Assembly: GCA_027592105.1 (NCBI GenBank)
Contig: JAQCLA010000127.1
Location: forward strand, 1 to 7,433
Reading direction: 5' to 3'
Length of the DNA: 7,433 bases
Source of the DNA: Pseudomonadota bacterium
GTDB lineage: Bacteria > Pseudomonadota > Alphaproteobacteria > Rhodobacterales > Rhodobacteraceae
Shown here: one piece after another, positions 1 to 6,824 of the stretch
How positions within the stretch are numbered: position 1 is the first letter of the stretch
Layout of the letters: the number at the start of each line of letters is the position of its first letter
Notes under the pieces: generated by a model
Told to the model about the DNA's origin: nothing
Databases searched by the model: none
The model's input: only the letters and a program-made list of their open reading frames with translations
Translations under genes and position numbers: made by a program

Positions 1-416
1 GTTTGGTGCAGGTGACCCATGATGCGCTGTTCAAGGGGATCGAGGCGGTGCGCCCCGGCAACCGTTTCGGAGATATCGGCCATGCCATCCAAAGCTATGT
101 CGAGGCTGCGCGCATGTCGGTGGTGCGCGATTTCTGCGGTCATGGTCTAGGCCAAGTGTTTCACGCGCCGCCCAATGTGCTGCATTACGGCCGCCCCGGC
201 ACCGGCCCCGTGCTGGAAGAGGGGATGTTCTTCACCATCGAGCCGATGGTGAACCTTGGCCGCCCCGAGACCAAGGTGCTGGCCGATGACTGGACAGCGG
301 TGACCCGCGACAAGTCGCTTTCGGCGCAATACGAGCATTCCATCGGCGTCACCGCGACGGGGTGCGAGATTTTCACGCTCTCGCCCGCAGGTAAATTCCA
401 TCCGACTTGGGGCTGA
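1..416 (+). CDS. map: Methionine aminopeptidase type I, C-terminal part (5' end outside window)
   Basis: Cytoplasmic metalloenzyme that removes the initiator methionine from nascent proteins. Only about the last 137 residues are in the window; the reading frame is open to the left edge, so the TTG at base 3 is not the start. The visible part aligns from memory with the C-terminal half of E. coli MetAP. It has CGHGLG (metal-ligand His codon at 141), the downstream FHAPPNVLHY segment with the substrate-contacting His, FTIEPM (ligand Glu codon at 240) and SAQYEHSIGVT (ligand Glu codon at 333). The two metal-binding Asp residues of the family lie in the missing half, so full catalytic integrity cannot be judged. 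The frame ends at a TGA 48 bases before radC on the same strand, so co-transcription is possible. Identification is firm. Confidence 0.96.
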   Translation, partial: LVQVTHDALFKGIEAVRPGNRFGDIGHAIQSYVEAARMSVVRDFCGHGLGQVFHAPPNVLHYGRPGTGPVLEEGMFFTIEPMVNLGRPETKVLADDWTAVTRDKSLSAQYEHSIGVTATGCEIFTLSPAGKFHPTWG

Positions 417-426
417 CGGTGCAGCG

Positions 427-441
427 CTAACCCATCGTTAA
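427..441. promoter_or_regulatory. CtrA-like binding site (CTAA-N7-TTAA) upstream of radC
   Basis: In the 48-base gap between map and radC, CTAA at 427-430 is separated by exactly seven bases from TTAA at 438-441, and the second half continues as TTAACC. The alphaproteobacterial cell-cycle regulator CtrA binds TTAA-N7-TTAA with TTAACC-type half sites, so this is a one-mismatch full site centred about 30 bases before the radC ATG. In Rhodobacterales CtrA controls motility, gene transfer and competence-type functions, so control of radC is plausible but is inference. Confidence 0.45.
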
Positions 442-464
442 CCTTTCTTGCGCAGGCTGCGCCC

Positions 465-1244
465 ATGTCCGAGCAGCCATCCTTTTCCTTTGACGAAGCC
501 GCGCCCCGGTTTGTGCCGGGGGGTATTGGCCGCGCGGTGGGGGCCGTGGCGCGTGACCCCTCCAAGGGGGCGGAGTTGCACCGCCACGCCCATCGTGACC
601 GGCTGCGTGATCGGTTCACTCAAGGTGGCGCCGATGCCATGCCGGATTACGAATTGCTGGAGATGGTTCTTTATCGCGCCCTGCCGCGTGGCGATACCAA
701 GCCGCTGGCCAAGCGGCTGCTCAAACGCTTTGGCGATCTGAACCATGTCTTGGCCGCCCCGCCCGCCCGCCTGAGGGAGGTGGAGGGGGTGGGCGACCGC
801 GTGATCTTGGAGCTAAAGCTGATGGAGGCGGTGGGCCATCGCATGGCGCGCGCCCAAGTCATCGGCAAACCGATCTTGTCGTCATGGGATGCGCTTTTGC
901 GCTACTGTCAGACGGCGATGGCGCATCGCGATCTGGAACAATTCCGCGTCCTTTATCTGGACCGCAAGAATGTGTTGATCGCCGATGAGGCGCAGGCAGA
1001 TGGCACCGTCGATCATGTCCCTGTCTATCCGCGCGAGGTGGTCAAGCGCGCGCTGGAATTGAATGCCTCGGCCATGATCTTGGTGCATAATCACCCCTCA
1101 GGCGATCCGACACCCAGTCAAGCTGACATCGACATGACCTATGCAATCCGCGATGCCGCGCAGGTGCTGGGCCTTGTGATCCACGACCATTTGATCATCG
1201 GCAAGGCGCGCGCGTTGAGCTTCCGGGCCGAAGGCTATTTGTAA
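465..1244 (+). CDS. radC: RadC family protein (MPN+/JAMM domain)
   Basis: A complete 259-residue member of the RadC (UPF0758) family. A basic N-terminal stretch (about 1-45) is followed by the RadC N-terminal helical region and a helix-hairpin-helix-like segment (about 94-125, with VEGVGDRV), then a C-terminal MPN+/JAMM domain (about 130-259). The metal-binding motif is intact: H208-N-H210-P-S212-G, followed by D221 in SQADID; the glutamate in PREVVKRAL (E191) is the best catalytic Glu candidate. The family is named after an E. coli radiation-sensitivity locus, but that phenotype was later attributed to another gene and its real role is unresolved; a metalloprotease or nuclease-like activity is only suggested by the fold. 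The ATG at 465 starts a full-length family member, although its ribosome binding site is weak (AGG near 454). It converges on the following - strand gene. Confidence 0.95.
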   Translation: MSEQPSFSFDEAAPRFVPGGIGRAVGAVARDPSKGAELHRHAHRDRLRDRFTQGGADAMPDYELLEMVLYRALPRGDTKPLAKRLLKRFGDLNHVLAAPPARLREVEGVGDRVILELKLMEAVGHRMARAQVIGKPILSSWDALLRYCQTAMAHRDLEQFRVLYLDRKNVLIADEAQADGTVDHVPVYPREVVKRALELNASAMILVHNHPSGDPTPSQADIDMTYAIRDAAQVLGLVIHDHLIIGKARALSFRAEGYL

Positions 1245-1260
1245 TTGCGCAATGGCACGG

Positions 1261-2832
1261 TCAATCCAGCCAAACCTCGACCCGGCGATTGACGGCGCGG
1301 CCCTGTTCTATCTCTTCGCAGGCCATTGGCATCGCCTCGCCGAAGGCGGCGATCTCGAACGTCACGCGCCCCGGCGTTGCGGCGTCGGCTGCGTTTTGCA
1401 CTGCGTCACGGACCGCTTCGGCGCGACGTTGCGCAACGCGGAGATTGATTTCGGCCGCGCCTGCACTGTCGGAAAATCCCACGAAGATCAGCCGGCGCCC
1501 ATCGAAGGCGCCGCTTTCGATGGCTGCTGCAAGGCGCGCGACGGCCGCGCGGGACAAGGCGTCCAGATCGCTGGATCCATCGGAAAAGCGCATTGTGGCC
1601 GAAAGCCGCTCGGCCCCGCGTAGGCGGCGGACGAGGCTTTGCAATTGGGCAAGCGGTACCTCGTCACCGGCGGCGGCGATGGCATTGGCGAGCCGCATGC
1701 CTTGCCGTTCCAGCGGTGTGCGGGTCAGGCTTTGATCGACGTATCCCGATGCGGCGACGATGGATTCAGCTGCGGCGGTTTCGGTCCAATCGAGAAAATC
1801 CTGTACCAATTGCGGCAAGCGCCTTGGCGCAAGATAGACATGAACCGGCACGGTGAGCGGATAATCCTCGGCCTTGATCGCATCGACATCGGCGGCTTGG
1901 ATCAATCCGCAGGCACCCAATAGCGGCAGAATACGCACCGCGCTTGCGACCGAGCGACCCGAAACACCCAGCGCAAAGCTATCGCGTGCCACGGCGGCGG
2001 CCAGCGTCGCCGCGCTGGCGTGATAGGTGATCATTGGGGTCAGGTCGCCCTCGGATGTGCCAAGCGCAAGTGTCGCGAAGGACTGCGCCATCCCGCTATC
2101 GGCGCGCAACATATGCCGGGCGATCGGGGCATCCGGCCCGCCCAAATCTTGCCAATTATCGATCTCGCCCCGAAAAACCGCCGTCAGATCGTCCAAGGAG
2201 ATCGCGTCGATCGGGTTGTCCGGCGCGACAAGCGGCACGAGGGCGTCAAGCGCAATCACCCTGACCCGGCGGCTGAGCTGAGGGTCATCGGGCGCGCTTG
2301 CACGGTCGGCGCGCTGCTCACCCCGGGTGGGAAGGCGCAAGGTTACCGCCATATCCGCCTCATTGTTCAACAAAGCCAGAAAGCCCGTGTCGCTATTGCC
2401 GGGCATGACAATGAAACGGGCGGCGATGCTGTTGTCTTGGCGGGTCATCTCATAGGCGATCGTCCCATTGTGCGGCTCGGGGCCGCGCAACGCCATTGCC
2501 CGGTCGGCGGCAAAGCCTTGCAAGAGGCCGGGCAGCAAGGTCTCGGTCACGTTGACCTCGCCTGCCACCCGGGCTTCGGCGGTAAAGCTGATCAGATCGG
2601 GGCATCCCGGCCCAGCACAGGCCACCCCTTCGGCGGCGACCGTGAGTGGGCCATAAATGGTATTGATCTGGTAATAGGTGCCGTCAAAGGCGGTCAGTGT
2701 GCCTTCAAGCCGGACATCGCCGTCAAGCGAGCGCAGTTCGACATCCTGCGCAGCAACCGGCGCGGCCAATACAACACTCAACAGGGTCAGCCGACGGACA
2801 AACCCACACCAAAAAGACATAACACCGGCCAC
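1261..2832 (-). CDS. Periplasmic PstS-like substrate-binding domain fused to OmpA-like domain
   Basis: A 523-residue exported protein if the GTG at 2832 is used, or 519 residues from the ATG at 2820; the start is ambiguous. Numbering here is from the GTG. A signal peptide (basic RR at 13-14, hydrophobic core, VAA before Q29) is followed by a small beta-rich N-domain (about 30-80, with two Cys at 72 and 77). Next comes a periplasmic-binding-protein region (about 88-370) with the PstS-like stretch VFRGEIDNWQDLGG. The end is an OmpA-like domain (about 410-523) with SDSAG (D455), RRAEAV (R470) and GRAVNRRVEV. D455 and R470 match the Asp/Arg pair that holds diaminopimelate in OmpA-type domains, and their spacing of 15 also fits. 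The protein probably sits on peptidoglycan and senses or binds a ligand; phosphate is only a guess from the fold. It follows the 300-aa gene closely and is probably co-transcribed with it. The TGA lies 16 bases from the radC stop. Confidence 0.88.
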   Translation of the reverse strand: MAGVMSFWCGFVRRLTLLSVVLAAPVAAQDVELRSLDGDVRLEGTLTAFDGTYYQINTIYGPLTVAAEGVACAGPGCPDLISFTAEARVAGEVNVTETLLPGLLQGFAADRAMALRGPEPHNGTIAYEMTRQDNSIAARFIVMPGNSDTGFLALLNNEADMAVTLRLPTRGEQRADRASAPDDPQLSRRVRVIALDALVPLVAPDNPIDAISLDDLTAVFRGEIDNWQDLGGPDAPIARHMLRADSGMAQSFATLALGTSEGDLTPMITYHASAATLAAAVARDSFALGVSGRSVASAVRILPLLGACGLIQAADVDAIKAEDYPLTVPVHVYLAPRRLPQLVQDFLDWTETAAAESIVAASGYVDQSLTRTPLERQGMRLANAIAAAGDEVPLAQLQSLVRRLRGAERLSATMRFSDGSSDLDALSRAAVARLAAAIESGAFDGRRLIFVGFSDSAGAAEINLRVAQRRAEAVRDAVQNAADAATPGRVTFEIAAFGEAMPMACEEIEQGRAVNRRVEVWLD

Positions 2833-2838
2833 GCATAC

Positions 2839-3741
2839 CTAGTTCGCGGCGAGTCTCGGAGCGTCGAAGAGATTTTGCAACACGAGAAAATCACCAACAC
2901 CATCGCAACCCGGCAATGTCAGCGTGATCGGCCAGATATCGACCGCGCCGCTTTGGGTCAGTTGAAGGGCGCGCGCGTCGAGCGGGCGGCCACATGTCTC
3001 GGCCTTGATCGGAATATCGAGCGAAACGCGCGTATCCGCGGCCTGTGCTTGGGCGACCGTGTAGATCTGGACCTGGGGTGATTGGACGATGCGCGGGTCA
3101 CCAAGTAGGGTCAGAAAACCACCGCCCCCTGCGAGTGTCTCGGCAATATCGCCCGGCGCCTCCTGCCAGATATGGCCGGGCGCGCCGAAGTCGGCATCGT
3201 TTTCAAAAGCATGTAATTCCAAGCCCAGATCGCCATTCCACGCGATTGCGACCCGCGCATATGCGCCAAGATCGGGTAAACCGGCGATCGCCATCGCCTC
3301 CTCGCCCGTGTCACTGTGGATGGTGATGAAGGCCGGCGTCTCAAGGGCTGGAATATCGACGGTGAAAAGGCCCATCACATCGGTGCGCGCGGCAAATGAC
3401 AGGTTGGCGTGGGAAATCTCGAGTTCGGTCTCGGGGCGGCACGGGTCCATGACGTCAAGGGCCACCATCGCGCCGGGCATGGCGGTTGCCGTGACCGCAA
3501 AGCCGCAGGGCAGACCGAAGGCGCTGACGCTTTGGGCCGGGGTTGGGGCAGGTGAAGCAGATGGCGGCATTGCCTGCGCTGCAAGATCGACGCTGGGCGT
3601 AACCAGATCGGCAGAAACGGTTGCCTGCGTCTGTGAGTTGCCACGCGCGGGCCAAAGCCCGCTCATCGCGATCCCGCCCCCAAGGGCAAGGCACAGGGCT
3701 GTCAGGGCGCTTGCCCGCAAAATCGCTTTGCTCGTCGCCAT
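2839..3741 (-). CDS. Conserved-looking exported or membrane-anchored protein of unknown function
   Basis: I do not recognise this 300-residue protein. The ATG at 3741 is chosen because GGAGG lies eight bases upstream (3750-3754); an in-frame TTG at 3786 would only add 15 residues that spoil the N-terminus. The chain begins with a basic end (K5, R9) and one hydrophobic segment (about 6-30), which is an uncleaved anchor or signal peptide. A Pro/Ala/Ser-rich linker follows (about 55-72), then a soluble region with alternating short hydrophobic strands. Residues about 79-140 look like an Ig- or carboxypeptidase-regulatory-type beta sandwich (weak impression). Four cysteines lie outside the anchor (79, 101, 250, 279), enough for two periplasmic disulfides. 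The gene ends 6 to 18 bases before the PstS-like/OmpA gene, so the two probably form an operon; secA lies 150 bases upstream on the same strand. Confidence 0.85.
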   Translation of the reverse strand: MATSKAILRASALTALCLALGGGIAMSGLWPARGNSQTQATVSADLVTPSVDLAAQAMPPSASPAPTPAQSVSAFGLPCGFAVTATAMPGAMVALDVMDPCRPETELEISHANLSFAARTDVMGLFTVDIPALETPAFITIHSDTGEEAMAIAGLPDLGAYARVAIAWNGDLGLELHAFENDADFGAPGHIWQEAPGDIAETLAGGGGFLTLLGDPRIVQSPQVQIYTVAQAQAADTRVSLDIPIKAETCGRPLDARALQLTQSGAVDIWPITLTLPGCDGVGDFLVLQNLFDAPRLAAN

Positions 3742-3749
3742 GGCTTTGG

Positions 3750-3754
3750 CCTCC
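3750..3754 (-). promoter_or_regulatory. Ribosome binding site deciding the 3741 start
   Basis: On the - strand this reads GGAGG, a near-perfect anti-Shine-Dalgarno match, eight bases before the ATG at 3741. It rules in favour of that ATG over the upstream in-frame TTG at 3786. Confidence 0.8.
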
Positions 3755-3812
3755 GCGCAATTCGATACGCGTTGCGATAGCCGCAAAATAGGGCAAAACC
3801 GGGGAGAAATCC

Positions 3813-3834
3813 GTCACTGTTTGTGAACAGTGAC
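3813..3834. repeat. Perfect 9-bp inverted repeat between secA and the next gene
   Basis: GTCACTGTT at 3813-3821 and AACAGTGAC at 3826-3834 are exact reverse complements around a 4-base loop (TGTG). It lies about 60 bases after the secA stop and about 70 bases before the ATG of the downstream gene. As RNA it would fold into a clean hairpin on either strand. On the - strand it is followed by GGATTTCTCC rather than a T-run, so it is not a textbook intrinsic terminator. It could be a weak terminator or processing hairpin after secA, or a dimeric operator for the two-gene unit downstream. Confidence 0.8.
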
Positions 3835-3892
3835 GATCAAAACCCCGCATTGTCCTCAGATCCACACCTTTTTCGGTACAGTAGCTGTTAGG

Positions 3893-6601
3893 TCAGGACA
3901 GCCGTCCGTGACAATGCTTGAACTTCTTGCCCGATCCGCAGGGGCAGGGATCGTTGCGGCCGGGGTTGCCCCATGTTGTCGGATCGTTTTCAACGAAACC
4001 TTCAAGCGCGGGGCCAGCGGCTGCGTCGGCGGCGCCGCTGATGGTTGCGGTCTCGAGCTGGCGCTGTGCGGCGGCTTGCTGGGCCTGCAATTGGCGGATC
4101 AATTGCTCTTGCTGCTCGGCGCTGAGCGGTTGGATGCGGGCCAATTTGCCCGTCACATCCGTGCGCAGACCGTCGAGCATGGATTCGAACAGCTGGAAGC
4201 CTTCGGTTTTGTACTCGTTCAGCGGGTCGCGCTGGGCGTAGCCGCGAAAGCCCACGACCGAGCGCAGATGTTCCAGCGTCAGCAGATGGTCGCGCCATTT
4301 CGCGTCGATGGTCTGCAACAAAACCTGCTTTTCGATCGAGCGCATTTGTTCAGGGCCGAACTGCGCGGCCTTGGCGGCCATGTATTGATCGGCGGTCTCT
4401 TCCAGCCGTTCGCGGATCACCTCTTGATCGACGCCATCTTCGGCGGCCCAATCGGCAAGCGGCGGGTCGATGCCCAGCGTGTCGCGCACGGCGGTGAGCA
4501 TCTCGTCGATCTCCCACTGATCGGCGTAGGATTTGGGCGGCATATAGGTGTCGACCAGATCCTCGATCACCTGGTGGCGCATATCGGCGGTGACTTCGGC
4601 GATATCATCGGCGCCCATGACCTCGCGGCGCTGATCGAAGATGACCTTGCGCTGGTCGTTCATCACATCGTCGAATTTCAACAGCTGTTTGCGGATGTCA
4701 AAGTTGCGCCCCTCGACCTTGGCCTGCGCGCGTTCGAGGGATTTGTTGACCCAAGGGTGAACGATCGCCTCGCCCTCTTTCATGCCCAAGGTCGACAGCA
4801 TCTTGTCGAGCTTTTCAGAGCCGAAGATGCGCATCAGGTCATCTTCGAGCGAGAGGAAGAACGAGGACCGCCCCGGGTCGCCCTGACGGCCCGAGCGGCC
4901 GCGCAGCTGGTTGTCGATGCGGCGGGATTCGTGCCGTTCGGTGGCCAGAACGTAAAGCCCACCTGCGGCCTTTACCTTTTCCTCGTCGCCTTTGTGTTCG
5001 GCTTCGATCTGGGTGCGGATGCCGGCATGATCGCCCGTCGGATCGGCGGCGATGGCCTGCATAACGCGAAATTCGACATTGCCGCCGAGTTTGATGTCGG
5101 TCCCGCGACCGGCCATGTTGGTGGCGATGGTCACGGCGCCCAGCTTGCCCGCATCGGCGACGATCTGTGCCTCTTGCTCGTGCTGGCGCGCGTTCAGGAT
5201 GTTGTGCGGCAGCCCCGCCTTTTCCAACATCTTGCCCAGCATTTCGGATTTCTCGATCGAGGTGGTGCCGACCAGAACCGGCTGCCCCTTTGCATGGGCC
5301 TCGCGGATGGTCTCGACGATGGCTTCGTACTTCTCGCGGGCGGTGCGATAAACGGCGTCATCATCATCTTGGCGGGCAACCGGCACATTGGTCGGGATCT
5401 CGACCACGCCAAGACCATAGATCGCCATGAATTCCTCGGCCTCGGTGGCGGCGGTGCCTGTCATGCCGGCCAGCTTGTCGTAAAGGCGGAAATAGTTCTG
5501 GAAGGTGACGGAGGCCAAGGTCACATTCTCGGGCTGGATTGCGCAACCCTCCTTGGCTTCGATGGCTTGGTGCAGACCGTCCGACAGGCGGCGGCCCGGC
5601 ATCATGCGGCCGGTGAATTCATCGACCAAGACCACCTCGCCCGAGCGCACGATATATTGCTGGTCCTTGAAGAACAGCTTGTGGGCGCGCAGCGCGTTGG
5701 TCAGGTGATGCACGATCGTCGTGCTTTCGGGGTCATACAGGCTTTGCCCCTCGGGTAGGAGGCCGGTTTCCAGCAGCCGCGCCTCGAGGAAATCATTGCC
5801 CTCATCGCTGAAGGTCGAGCTGCGCGCTTTCTCGTCGATGGTGAAGTGATCGTCCTGCACCTCGGGGATGATCTTGTCGATCGTGACGTAAAGCTCCGAG
5901 CGGTCTTGCGTCGGGCCGGAAATGATCAAGGGCGTGCGCGCCTCGTCGATCAAGATACTGTCGACCTCGTCCACGATGGCGAAGTTATGGCCGCGCTGGG
6001 CCATATCGGCCAAGCTGGCGCGCATGTTGTCGCGCAGATAGTCAAAGCCAAGCTCGTTATTGGTGGCATAGGTGATGTCGGCGGCATAGGCCGTGCGCTT
6101 TTCATCATCGGGCTGGCGCGGATAAACCACGCCTGTGGTCAGGCCCAAGGCGGCATAGACCTTGCCCATCCACTCGGCGTCGCGCTTGGCCAGATAGTCG
6201 TTGACCGTGACGATATGCACGCCCTTGCCCGACAGCGCGTTCAGATAGGCAGGAAAGGTCGCGACCAGCGTCTTGCCCTCGCCGGTCTTCATCTCGGCGA
6301 TATTGCCTTGATGCAAAAAGATGCCGCCGACCAGCTGGACGTCATGGGCGCGCAGGCCAAGTGCGCGGCGCGCGGCTTCGCGGCAATTGGCGAAGGCTTC
6401 GGGCAACAGTGCGTTCAAATCCTCGCCGCCTTCGGCGCGCGCGCGCAGCGCCTGCGTCTTGGCGATGATGTCGGCATCCGACATCGCCTGATGCGCGGCT
6501 TCCAGCGCGTTGATCTGTGCCACAAGGGGGTATGCGGATTTGACCTTGCGGTCGTTCGAAGAGCCGAAGACCTTTTTCGCCAGCGAACCCAATCCGAGCA
6601 T
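3893..6601 (-). CDS. secA: Protein translocase motor ATPase SecA
   Basis: The ATPase that pushes unfolded preproteins through SecYEG at the inner membrane. The start is the ATG at 6601, giving 902 residues, the usual size in this group; MLGLGSLAKKVFG is a typical SecA N-terminus, and AAAAAGG lies eight bases upstream (6610-6616). Features in order: Walker A MKTGEGKT (104-111), DYLAKRD (135-141), the DEVD box (211-214), the preprotein-crosslinking region after it, GMTGTA (379-384), the second nucleotide-binding fold with ATNMAGRGTDI (493-503) and QLRGRSGRQGD (565-575), the helical scaffold and wing regions (about 610-830), a Gln/Ala-rich linker (about 829-850), and a zinc tail with C886, C888, C897 and H898 for SecB and phospholipid contact. 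No frameshift or missing motif is seen. It is divergent from the parvulin gene; its TGA is 150 bases before the next - strand gene. Confidence 0.99.
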   Translation of the reverse strand: MLGLGSLAKKVFGSSNDRKVKSAYPLVAQINALEAAHQAMSDADIIAKTQALRARAEGGEDLNALLPEAFANCREAARRALGLRAHDVQLVGGIFLHQGNIAEMKTGEGKTLVATFPAYLNALSGKGVHIVTVNDYLAKRDAEWMGKVYAALGLTTGVVYPRQPDDEKRTAYAADITYATNNELGFDYLRDNMRASLADMAQRGHNFAIVDEVDSILIDEARTPLIISGPTQDRSELYVTIDKIIPEVQDDHFTIDEKARSSTFSDEGNDFLEARLLETGLLPEGQSLYDPESTTIVHHLTNALRAHKLFFKDQQYIVRSGEVVLVDEFTGRMMPGRRLSDGLHQAIEAKEGCAIQPENVTLASVTFQNYFRLYDKLAGMTGTAATEAEEFMAIYGLGVVEIPTNVPVARQDDDDAVYRTAREKYEAIVETIREAHAKGQPVLVGTTSIEKSEMLGKMLEKAGLPHNILNARQHEQEAQIVADAGKLGAVTIATNMAGRGTDIKLGGNVEFRVMQAIAADPTGDHAGIRTQIEAEHKGDEEKVKAAGGLYVLATERHESRRIDNQLRGRSGRQGDPGRSSFFLSLEDDLMRIFGSEKLDKMLSTLGMKEGEAIVHPWVNKSLERAQAKVEGRNFDIRKQLLKFDDVMNDQRKVIFDQRREVMGADDIAEVTADMRHQVIEDLVDTYMPPKSYADQWEIDEMLTAVRDTLGIDPPLADWAAEDGVDQEVIRERLEETADQYMAAKAAQFGPEQMRSIEKQVLLQTIDAKWRDHLLTLEHLRSVVGFRGYAQRDPLNEYKTEGFQLFESMLDGLRTDVTGKLARIQPLSAEQQEQLIRQLQAQQAAAQRQLETATISGAADAAAGPALEGFVENDPTTWGNPGRNDPCPCGSGKKFKHCHGRLS

Positions 6602-6609
6602 GTGATGCG

Positions 6610-6616
6610 CCTTTTT
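6610..6616 (-). promoter_or_regulatory. Ribosome binding site of secA
   Basis: The - strand reads AAAAAGG, eight bases before the ATG at 6601. It supports this start over the further upstream end of the open frame at 6751. Confidence 0.65.
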
Positions 6617-6685
6617 GTGGTGGCCTTGATGCGCGTGATTTCGCGCGGGCTGGTAAAATTCAAACGATCGTGTGGGGCATCCGGG

Positions 6686-6714
6686 TTGTTCGGCCCATCG
6701 CGTCGGTCTATCTA
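6686..6714 (+). promoter_or_regulatory. Weak promoter candidate for the parvulin gene
   Basis: TTGTTC (6686-6691) and TATCTA (6709-6714) are separated by 17 bases on the + strand, giving about half of the consensus bases in each box and a 5' leader of about 105 bases before the ATG at 6825. It is the best spaced pair I could find by eye in the divergent region, but in high-GC sequence such matches arise by chance. Confidence 0.22.
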
Positions 6715-6753
6715 CGGCGCCAATACACTGCACCCCAAAGTCATCAGACAAGC

Positions 6754-6782
6754 GACATAAGGGGCCGCCACATGGGTGTCAA
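6754..6782 (-). promoter_or_regulatory. Candidate sigma-70-type promoter for secA
   Basis: On the - strand a perfect TTGACA (6782 down to 6777) is followed after 17 bases by TATGTC (6759 down to 6754). Alphaproteobacterial housekeeping promoters keep the -35 TTGAC strongly and tolerate a poor -10, so this is a credible match. It would give a secA leader of about 145 bases. The -35 box lies inside the inverted repeat at 6774-6796. Confidence 0.5.
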
Positions 6783-6796
6783 CGCGGGCGACACCC
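6774..6796. repeat. 7-bp inverted repeat overlapping the secA -35 box
   Basis: GGGTGTC (6774-6780) and GACACCC (6790-6796) are exact reverse complements separated by nine bases (AACGCGGGC). The left arm covers most of the candidate secA -35 box, and the right arm ends 14 bases before the parvulin ribosome binding site. It may be an operator shared by the divergent genes or a hairpin in the parvulin leader. Confidence 0.6.
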
Positions 6797-6810
6797 TCCG
6801 CGCCATAGCA

Positions 6811-6815
6811 AAGGA
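6811..6815 (+). promoter_or_regulatory. Ribosome binding site of the parvulin gene
   Basis: AAGGA lies nine bases before the ATG at 6825, which begins a typical signal peptide. This fixes the start of the gene running off the right edge. Confidence 0.7.
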
Positions 6816-6824
6816 ACCCTTTCC

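Noticed and set aside
1244..1253. Palindrome ATTGCGCAAT at the radC stop as a bidirectional terminator
   Set aside because: The 10 bases have no loop and no T-run on either side, so they cannot form a terminator hairpin; this is probably chance.
2020..3081. A 353-codon open frame on the + strand across the PstS-like/OmpA and 300-aa genes
   Set aside because: It is antisense to two genes with signal peptides and clear domains, spans their junction, and its translation resembles no protein family.
3813..3834. LexA (SOS) box inside the palindrome
   Set aside because: CTG and CAG are separated by 8 bases, not the 10 of the E. coli-type box, and the alphaproteobacterial GTTC-N7-GTTC direct repeat is absent.
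3830..5758. A long open frame of 642 codons on the + strand antisense to secA
   Set aside because: It mirrors secA codon bias in a high-GC genome, has low-complexity His/Gly/Leu-rich composition, no sensible start or ribosome binding site, and no recognisable domain, whereas the opposite strand is unmistakably secA.
6602..6751. Extension of SecA by 50 residues to an upstream start at 6751
   Set aside because: The extra residues do not look like SecA, the usual MLGLGSLAKK start follows a ribosome binding site at 6601, and the extension would overlap the candidate promoter.
5846..6760. A 304-codon open frame on the + strand antisense to the secA 5' half
   Set aside because: Shadow of secA codon use; it would also run through the divergent promoter region.
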